From Clostridia bacterium (GTDB lineage Bacteria > Bacillota > Clostridia > Christensenellales > Borkfalkiaceae), in NCBI GenBank assembly GCA_021204825.1, contig JAJPYR010000077.1, positions 1-64,000 on the forward strand: a stretch of 64,000 nt of DNA, read 5' to 3'. Made by a program: the position numbers and the translations under genes. Shown here piece after piece: positions 39,953 through 47,150 of the stretch; position 1 is the first letter of the stretch; each line of letters opens with the position of its first letter. Under the pieces are notes generated by a model. That model was not told the origin of the DNA. It was given only the letters and a program-made list of their open reading frames with translations, and searched no databases.

Positions 39953-40801
39953 TCAGCCCTTGAAGCCGGCCTTTTTAAGGTACTCTATTGTGGAATCCGG
40001 CATATACAGCCGGATGCGCTGTATGCTGGAAACGCGGACAGGCATCTTGGAGCCGCCCTCATCATCCCCCAGGGTCATGACCATTGTGTCGAAGTCCGTG
40101 TCCAGGACCGTTCCTGTGACTTCTATGCCGTTCGTGAGGGTTATGACGACTTTAAAGCCTGTGAAGCCGTCTATAAGAATGGGAAACAGTTCTTCGCCGT
40201 CCACGCCCTTCATCATGATTAATGTAGTTGAAACTTCAGTGGTGCCCATGTCATCCATGGCGTCCATGAAGCTGAACACGTCTATGTCCAAAGGACGGTC
40301 GAACGGGTTTATGCAGAGAGCCCTGATGTCCTCTATGGTGCCTCCGCTGCGGGACCTCAAGATCTGCGGCAATGTGCCCTTCTTTATGCTGTAATCCACA
40401 CGAAGTCCCGGCTTCACCATCTTCTCACTCGTAAAGCACAGCAGGGCCGGGTAAGTCCTGCCGCATATTTTCACGGGGTATGCAGGTATGCACCTGTTGC
40501 CGTTCTCATCCGTGTCCTCAAGGTAGTACACGTCATACCACTTCAGGGCGCTCATTACGGCATACAGGTTTAAGTCATCCGAGGGGTCCCTTACTGTGGC
40601 CCGGATGCGCATCAGGAGCTCCGTCTCATCTATCTCCTTGGAATGAGTGGCATCCAGAAAGCAGCGGCAAAACATGGAGGCCGTGCAGTCATCATCCGCA
40701 GCATCCTGGCCGTTGTACTTTTCAAGCAGCTTCCTTGCCCCTTCCACATTCTCTCTGCTGTTTGGATCCAGCGCATGCCTGAACTTCTCGCCGCTGAGCA
40801 T
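39953..40801 (-). CDS. Array paralog 7: SseB-like + Sm-like domain protein
   Basis: 'NSRENVEGARKLLEKYNG', 'LLCFTSEKMV', 'ALCINPFDRPLDIDVFSFMDAM', 'GEELFPILIDGFTGFKVVITLTNGIEVTGTVLDTDFDTMVMTL'. Confidence 0.8.
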   Translation of the reverse strand: MLSGEKFRHALDPNSRENVEGARKLLEKYNGQDAADDDCTASMFCRCFLDATHSKEIDETELLMRIRATVRDPSDDLNLYAVMSALKWYDVYYLEDTDENGNRCIPAYPVKICGRTYPALLCFTSEKMVKPGLRVDYSIKKGTLPQILRSRSGGTIEDIRALCINPFDRPLDIDVFSFMDAMDDMGTTEVSTTLIMMKGVDGEELFPILIDGFTGFKVVITLTNGIEVTGTVLDTDFDTMVMTLGDDEGGSKMPVRVSSIQRIRLYMPDSTIEYLKKAGFKG

Positions 40802-40821
40802 ATGCCCTCCCTTTAAAGGCT

Positions 40822-41733
40822 TCAGTTGAGCTTCCCGCCGTCTGTGTCATCCGTGTCATACGGATCCATGGAGTCCGTATCCTCGTCCTTCCCCTTCACT
40901 CCCTCGCGGATTTCCATGGCTTCCTTTAAGCTTGTCAGGGACTCTTCCACTTCCATGTCCTCTTCCGTGCGGACTGCCGGCAGTGCGCGTATGCAGGTTA
41001 TCTCATCTATGCCGGCTATCGTGTATGAGCCGTCATTGGCACGCACGCGGAGCGCCGTGCAGTCCCCCAGGTCCCCGTATATGAGCTCTGTCACGTGGCC
41101 GTCACAGAATGTCTCATCCTTGAAGAATATCTCTACGTCGCGGTCATCAAACCATGAGAATACCATTGGGAACAGGTAATCATCCGGGATGCCCTCGGAG
41201 AGGCATTCCTCAAAGAAGCCGTACAGTGTTGAGAAGTTTACGAAGAAGTCCTCTATGTCCTTGGCCTTTATGGCAAAGTCCGCCGTCCCCGGGTTGAGAA
41301 TGATCCCTTCTATCTCGCTGTTCTCCTCTATGTAGTTCATTATGTGGAAGATGGATGTGCCCACAGCCATAAGGCCGGAATGCCCGAACTCATCCCCTAT
41401 CTTAGCCGGGTCTGAGTATACGGGAAAGGCAAGGCATTTTCCGCCCTCTATGTTGATCTGGCACACGGCATCCTGCCCCTCTCCGTTCACCAGCTTATAC
41501 ACAGGCACCCCGCACAGGGCGCTCATGATCTTCACCCCGTCCAGATACTCCATGCTGCCTTCTATGAACCTTTTGAGGCGCCTTTCCATCTCGGCCGTAT
41601 TGGGTCTCATGCCGGGCGTCAGGTCCGAGAACGTTATCCAGAATATCTCCTTCAAAAGGGCGTCATCCTTTACATCCGGATAGTCCTTCATTATGTGCCT
41701 GTACAGCTTGTCAAATCCCTCTGTGTTATACAT
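40822..41733 (-). CDS. Array paralog 6: SseB-like domain protein
   Basis: 'AFPVYSDPAKIGDEFGHSGLMAVGTSIFHIMNYIEENSEIEGIILNPGTADFAIKAKDIEDFF', 'DYLFPMVFSWFDDRDVEIFFKDE'. Confidence 0.8.
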   Translation of the reverse strand: MYNTEGFDKLYRHIMKDYPDVKDDALLKEIFWITFSDLTPGMRPNTAEMERRLKRFIEGSMEYLDGVKIMSALCGVPVYKLVNGEGQDAVCQINIEGGKCLAFPVYSDPAKIGDEFGHSGLMAVGTSIFHIMNYIEENSEIEGIILNPGTADFAIKAKDIEDFFVNFSTLYGFFEECLSEGIPDDYLFPMVFSWFDDRDVEIFFKDETFCDGHVTELIYGDLGDCTALRVRANDGSYTIAGIDEITCIRALPAVRTEEDMEVEESLTSLKEAMEIREGVKGKDEDTDSMDPYDTDDTDGGKLN

Positions 41734-41873
41734 TCATATTCTCCCGAATGGGCCGCCAAAGCATCCTGCAGCTGCTGCCGCAGGGGCCTTCAAAGCTGCA
41801 TAACTGCCTTCCAAGGCCCGTAAGGGGCCTCTGCGGCCGTCTTGAAGAACAGTCAGGCGCAGCCTGTCTGTCA

Positions 41874-42743
41874 TCACTCTTCTTCCGCATCCTCTGCAAT
41901 CTCTTCCGCAGGCCCGTCTGCGGACCTGTACTCTTCATATGTCTCGTCATCAGCGGCGCGTATGAGGGCAAGGTCCTCTAACCGCACAAGGACGTCTTCA
42001 TCCTCATCCGTCTCAAGCTCGAAGCCTGTCTCGGCGCTGTCCTCAGGAACAAGCACCAGGCCGCTCTTTTTGGAGCCGTCCTTAAAGGTGCACTCTGCGT
42101 TGAGGAAGTAGAACTTTTCCACAAGGGCGGGGAACAGGTCCTCTGCGGAAATGCCTTCGGTCATGCAGATGGATATGCTCTCATCTATGTCCTTGTAGAA
42201 GGACACTATTGTGTCCGTTTTTGCTATGTCCAGAAGAAGAGGGTCTGAGTCCGGGTTGACCACTATGTACTTAAAGCCGCTCTCCCTGGCCACGGCGAGC
42301 ATGGTGTCCAGGTCCGTATGATGCCAGTGGAATGATGAGAGGCTGCTGTTGGCAACCATTTTCCTGCGGGTGTATACGGGCATTGTCTCGGTCTCAACGC
42401 CGTCCCCCTCTATGCCCTCGTATATGATTGAAGGCCCGCTCTGCTGCCCGTCCGACATCCTGGAAAGGAATATGAGCGGCGTATAGCGGAGGCCGCTTAT
42501 GGCGCAGAAGTAATCCAGGTCCGAGTTGCTTTCGGCAAGCTTTGCAAGCCTTGCCTCCGTCTCCTTCTGGTCTATAAGCTCGCTGTTGATTGTGTCATAC
42601 ATTGCATTCAGGCAGTATCTGACCTCATCCGTCTGCGGCTTCACCCCTTCCTCGCATATTCTCTTAAGGAGCTTCTTCATCCCCTCCAGATTCTCTTCCG
42701 TGAACAAACTGCCAGTGTACATAATTGTCTCCTGTACGCTCAT
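41874..42743 (-). CDS. Array paralog 5: SseB-like domain protein
   Basis: 'FTEENLEGMKKLLKRIC', 'MPVYTRRKM', 'YIVVNPDSDPLLLDIAKTDTIV', 'AEDLFPALVEKFYFLNAECTFKDGSKKSGLVLVP'. Confidence 0.8.
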   Translation of the reverse strand: MSVQETIMYTGSLFTEENLEGMKKLLKRICEEGVKPQTDEVRYCLNAMYDTINSELIDQKETEARLAKLAESNSDLDYFCAISGLRYTPLIFLSRMSDGQQSGPSIIYEGIEGDGVETETMPVYTRRKMVANSSLSSFHWHHTDLDTMLAVARESGFKYIVVNPDSDPLLLDIAKTDTIVSFYKDIDESISICMTEGISAEDLFPALVEKFYFLNAECTFKDGSKKSGLVLVPEDSAETGFELETDEDEDVLVRLEDLALIRAADDETYEEYRSADGPAEEIAEDAEEE

Positions 42744-42803
42744 ATGAGCTTATATGTGTATCATTTTTATGGTCTGCCGAAACATGCAAAGCCTGCTGCA
42801 GCA

Positions 42804-43721
42804 TCATGCTTTACCGGATTTCCTGGCCGGTTTCGGCGCTTTTGCTTGCTTTATAAGCTTCACATTCCCTGTGCTTATGAGCTCTTCGCCGGATTCTGTT
42901 TCCAGATAGAAGGAACTGTCCCAGTCCCCTTCCGGGACATCAACCTTCTCAGCCACCCCTGAAAGGACGGAGCCGTCCGTCATGGTGCACTCCACATGCT
43001 TGCCGTAATACTGCTCCATCAAAGAGGGGAACAGTTCATCGCCCGCAATTCCTTTTTTGATGACCGTCTGCAGTGCTCTGTCCATTTCGTACAGCCTGGC
43101 TCCCATAGCCCTTATTTCCTGCGGCTTGAAGCTTATCCCGCTTCCCCCGGGATTGAAGATGATTTCAGATGCGCCGTGCTGTTCGCATTCCCACATAAAA
43201 TCCTCATACCCGTACTTTACAGGGAAACGGTCATCTGAGTTCCGCGCCTGATACAGGGTGAAGTCCACGTGGGCCTTCTGGTTTTCCGCACGGTATCTCT
43301 CATCGGGCATGTTTGCATACCTGCCTGCAAAATCCGGATTCATGTCCAGAAGCACTTTCGCATAAAGCAGGCCGCTCACGAAAGACATAAAAGCAAGGTA
43401 CAGATTCTTTTTGAACATACACCGCGCCGCCTCCGCCGCATCATCCGCAAAGCCGGTAAAAAGACCAATGTAATAGGCCATTATGTCATCTTCCCCGTCA
43501 CGGACCTGGCGATATGAATCCAGCCTCTCGCTTACCTCCGTAGCTGATACCCTGCGTTTTGCAGTATCCCTGAGCGTCTGCAGCACAGGATGCACATAAT
43601 AATCCGGATCATTATCGAAGGCATCATCTCCGTACAGCTTCCCTGCTAATTCAATTGCCCCTTCATAATCGTAATCCACAAAATCTTCATCCGGATCAAT
43701 TTCTTCAACATCAAATGCCAT
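42804..43721 (-). CDS. Array paralog 4: divergent SseB-like/Sm-like protein
   Basis: 'EIIFNPGGSGISFKPQEI', 'GDELFPSLMEQYYGKHVECTMTDGSVLSGVAEKVDVPEGDWDSSFYLETESGEELIS'. Confidence 0.75.
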   Translation of the reverse strand: MAFDVEEIDPDEDFVDYDYEGAIELAGKLYGDDAFDNDPDYYVHPVLQTLRDTAKRRVSATEVSERLDSYRQVRDGEDDIMAYYIGLFTGFADDAAEAARCMFKKNLYLAFMSFVSGLLYAKVLLDMNPDFAGRYANMPDERYRAENQKAHVDFTLYQARNSDDRFPVKYGYEDFMWECEQHGASEIIFNPGGSGISFKPQEIRAMGARLYEMDRALQTVIKKGIAGDELFPSLMEQYYGKHVECTMTDGSVLSGVAEKVDVPEGDWDSSFYLETESGEELISTGNVKLIKQAKAPKPARKSGKA

Positions 43722-43777
43722 ATGCTTTCACCTGTTCCATGCACCGCTTCATTCCCATGCGGCTTATCCCTGCCTGG

Positions 43778-44373
43778 TCAGACTTCCTCACGGTCAATCT
43801 CCTTGATCCATTTGATTGCGCTCACAGGCAGTTTATACTCTTTGCCGGTCTTGAAGTTCCAGATTGAGACAGTCATCTCATCGCACCCGTGCTCAATGAA
43901 CAGTGTCCCGGTCATGATCCTGCCGTTTGATTTGCATTTTACAAAATTCTCATTAAACGTCATAAGCAGAAACTCGAAGAAGTCCTCGCCGTTGAGGCCG
44001 GACCTTTTCAGCCTGCGGATGAAATCCGGAAAGAAATCCAGATTGTTTATATTGCGTTCCAAGTCCTCGATGGAAAAACGGTTTTGTTGTATGCCGGATC
44101 CAAAAACACATAATCCACGCCTGCATTGCGGCACATCTTCAGGACAGCCTTAAGATTGGTCTGGTGCATGGCTGCATCCGGAGCCAAATTGTTTGGCTGC
44201 CGCTTGCTGGAGAACAGAGGCATCACCGGCAGATGCTTCTCTTTCATGGCCTCTTCACCCGGCTTGATCAGATTGACAATCACCGGCTTGCCTGGTTTGC
44301 CTTTGGGACCGGATCTGTCAGTGAGATATACAAGCCTGGCATATTCCATGCCGCTTATAACAGGCAGGCGGCT
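43778..44373 (-). pseudogene. Array paralog 3: 5'-truncated and frameshifted copy
   Basis: Frames 44047..44349 and 43778..44134 join as ...VFLDPAYNKTVF|SIEDLERNINNL... if one T is restored in the T5 run at 44074-44078; N-terminal third missing, abutting the stop of paralog 2. Confidence 0.75.
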
Positions 44374-44374
44374 T

Positions 44375-45274
44375 TCATTTCTTGTAGATCTTGCTGCCCT
44401 TGGGCGCAGGTACGGGCTTTATTGTGCCAAGATCATCTGTGTATATAAGCTTTACTCCCGTCTCCGTCCTCAGAACGAAGCCCTTCGGCCAGCTTACATC
44501 CGGCACTTCATACACTTCCACCCATCCGGACAGGACAGTGCTGACCTTCATTGTGCATTCCGCAAACTTGCCGTAATACTGCTCCATCAGCGCGGGGAAC
44601 AGATCCTCTCCGGCAATCCCCTCCTGGATGACCGCCTGCAGTTTCTTGTCCAGATGAAACAGCCTGCTGTCCGCGTCCTTGATTGTCTCAAACGGGAAGC
44701 TTATGTTATGTGTTTCCTGATTGATTACAACCGTGGAGATGTTATGCATGCCGAACGAAAAATTCAAGGTTGCGAATGCGCACCGCCTGCACTCCCCTTT
44801 ATATCTGGGAGAGACATGCCTGGGCGTGGTATATACATACGCTTTCCAGTTCTTGCCCTTGTTTGCCTCAGAGTATGCTCTCAGAAAATTGCCCTTGAAA
44901 ATTCCGGTTTCCCTGAGCATCAAAGATGTGTATCTCAGGCCGCTGAATATGGCCATCCTTCCAAGGGCTAAAACGTTTGACACGTTCCTCTGAGACTGCT
45001 TGTCCGCATCTTTCCGGCCTTTGAACAACTGCATATACTGGTTATATATGTCCTGTTCGTGCCTCAGAAGGTTCCAGTAATAGTTGACCCTTTTGTCAAA
45101 ATCCGCTGAGGACAGTTTCTTTTTGCCGGAGTCAATGAGTGTCTGTATGATTGTACGGGTGATGATATCCGGATCATAGTCTTCTTCCCCTCCTCCATAC
45201 AGCCTGGTGACCAGCTTTTCTGCGCCTTCATAGTCATAATCCGGCTCTTCATCAAGCTTCTCTTTATCTGCCAT
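44375..45274 (-). CDS. Array paralog 2: divergent SseB-like/Sm-like protein, closest to paralog 4
   Basis: 'PDYDYEGAEKLVTRLYGG', 'SGLRYTSLMLRETG', 'GEDLFPALMEQYYGKFAECTMKVSTVLSG'. Confidence 0.75.
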   Translation of the reverse strand: MADKEKLDEEPDYDYEGAEKLVTRLYGGGEEDYDPDIITRTIIQTLIDSGKKKLSSADFDKRVNYYWNLLRHEQDIYNQYMQLFKGRKDADKQSQRNVSNVLALGRMAIFSGLRYTSLMLRETGIFKGNFLRAYSEANKGKNWKAYVYTTPRHVSPRYKGECRRCAFATLNFSFGMHNISTVVINQETHNISFPFETIKDADSRLFHLDKKLQAVIQEGIAGEDLFPALMEQYYGKFAECTMKVSTVLSGWVEVYEVPDVSWPKGFVLRTETGVKLIYTDDLGTIKPVPAPKGSKIYKK

Positions 45275-45308
45275 ATGCGTTCACCTGCATTCATGCACCG
45301 TTTCATTT

Positions 45309-46139
45309 CTATCCAAACAGCCTGTGGCCGCCAATGCAGGACTGAACCTGCATGGAGTGAATCACGCGGATGCGTTTGATCTTGTCCACTGATACAGTTG
45401 TCATCCTGTCTGTTTTGAAGTCGGCCAAAGAGACAGTCATGGGCTCACTGTCAGTATCGACATATGCCGTCCCGGTCAGAACGGCGCCTTCCACATCACA
45501 GCGTACAGGGCAGTCATCAAATGACATGAGGAGCGGCTCAAACAGTTCATCCCCGCCAAGGCCACTGACCCTCAGCTTAAGGATCTCGTTTTTGGCAGTA
45601 TCAAGATCCCTGACATAATCATCGATCTCATCAAAGTTGATCATGATTGCATCTTCAGAAGGGTTTATGATGATATGCTCTGCGTTGATTTTCCTGCACA
45701 TGTTCATAATGTTCCCGAAGCTGGTCATGTGCATGACGTCCCCCTCATGCATCCAGCTGTTGGTCTTTGCCTTCACCGTATACAGAGGCACCGCTTCACA
45801 CTTCTCAATGCTGCCGTCATCTCCGAGGCTATTTACGATAAAGTCCCTGATATGTTTGTTTTTATCTGCAATATACGCAAGCCTCGAATATCTGAGGCCG
45901 CTTATAAGGGCTACGAAATTGTCTTCTGTATCGACCGAGTAATACTCCTTGGCACGCGTCTATGTCACATACCACTCAAAGTCATCGCTCATAAGGTCAC
46001 AGAGCGCACAAATAAACACGTTGGCAAAGTATTCAAGAAACGCTTTCGAGTACTGAACGGCCGGATCCAGGTGTTTTTCCAGCAGCTTCTTTGCCTTCTC
46101 ATGATTTTCCGGCGTGTTGTAAATCTCAAGCAAATCCAT
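45309..46139 (-). pseudogene. Array paralog 1: copy interrupted by an in-frame TAG
   Basis: Single frame 46139->45309: MDLLEIYNTPENHEKAKKLLEKHLDPAVQYSKAFLEYFANVFICALCDLMSDDFEWYVT*TRAKEYYSVDTEDNFVALISGLRYSRLAYIADKN...; TAG at 45960-45962. Confidence 0.78.
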
Positions 46140-46171
46140 TCTCTTTGCCTTCCGTGCCTTGCTCCCGGCCC

Positions 46172-46954
46172 TTAATCCTTCAATAAGTCTTCATATATGG
46201 CGTAATCCCTCTGGGAGAACACGTTGAATACCACCTTCATGTCCATGCTTTCGGACTTGAGATGCTCCTGCACCGTATGCACAGCAATCCTTGCTGCCTC
46301 TTTTGGAGGGAATGCAAACACCCCTGTGGAGATGCAGCAGAACGCTATGCTCCCCACGCCGTTTTCGGCGGCCGTGTCCAGGCAGGACCTGTAGCAGGAC
46401 GCAAGCTCTTTGCGCTCTTTGCCTGTGAGGGCCCCGTGAACCATGGGGCCTACGGTATGAATCACATAGTCACAGGGAAGGTTGTATGCCCCGGTAATCT
46501 TTGCCCGGCCAACAGGCTCTTCTGTGCCCTGCCCTTTCATTATGCGGGCGCACTCCAGACGCAGCTGCATGCCTGCGTATGTATGGATGCAGTTGTCTAT
46601 GCATCCGTGCAGAGGCTGAAAGCAGCCAAGCATTCCGGAGTTGGCGGCGTTCACTATAGCCCCGCACTTCAAGGCCGTAATGTCCCCTTTCCACAGGTAC
46701 AGGCTGGAGCCGGGATGCACGGGCTCCAGGTCCGCTGTGTCCGTTATGCCCTTTAAGCGGGTCTCCTCCTGCAGGTACTCATCCTGCACGGCAAGGACCT
46801 CATCCGGGACGGGCATGGGCATGCGGATGTTCATAAGCGCCCGCAAAACAAGCTTTTGCTGCTCCTCATCCTCCGGAACCTGCAGGCCCTTCATGTTGGG
46901 CATGTCCCCGGATATGCTGCGTATGAGATACTCTCTCTGCTCTCTGTGGGTCAT
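46172..46954 (-). CDS. Zn-dependent macrodomain protein (protein-ADP-ribose hydrolase-like)
   Basis: 'LYLWKGDITALKCGAIVNAANSGMLGCFQPLHGCIDNCIHTYAGMQLRLEC', 'VGRAKITGAYNLPCDYVIHTVGP', 'SIAFCCISTGVFAFPPKEAARIAV'. Start MTHREQREYL; the longer ORF overlaps the promoter. Confidence 0.92.
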   Translation of the reverse strand: MTHREQREYLIRSISGDMPNMKGLQVPEDEEQQKLVLRALMNIRMPMPVPDEVLAVQDEYLQEETRLKGITDTADLEPVHPGSSLYLWKGDITALKCGAIVNAANSGMLGCFQPLHGCIDNCIHTYAGMQLRLECARIMKGQGTEEPVGRAKITGAYNLPCDYVIHTVGPMVHGALTGKERKELASCYRSCLDTAAENGVGSIAFCCISTGVFAFPPKEAARIAVHTVQEHLKSESMDMKVVFNVFSQRDYAIYEDLLKD

Positions 46955-47004
46955 GGAACGCCTCTGCCTTAAGGACTCCAAGGGGTTCTCAAAGCATAGT
47001 CTAG

Positions 47005-47033
47005 AGTATACCATTGCAACATTCAAAAAGCAA
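47005..47033 (-). promoter_or_regulatory. Sigma-70-like promoter of the macrodomain/paralog array
   Basis: Minus strand TTGCTT (47033-47028), 17 bp, TATACT (47010-47005). Confidence 0.72.
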
Positions 47034-47082
47034 TTGCATATGCCCCACTATACACCCGGAAAACATCAACCTGTGTACGCAA

Positions 47083-47122
47083 AAAAACAGCGGGTGCCTT
47101 TATGGTATCCGCTGTCTTGTTA
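47083..47122 (-). terminator. Rho-independent terminator of the MATE fusion gene
   Basis: Minus strand ACAGCGGATACCATAAAGGCACCCGCTGTTTTTTTGCG. Confidence 0.8.
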
Positions 47123-47150
47123 TGTATTAGTTATGTGTGTGCCGCGGGGA

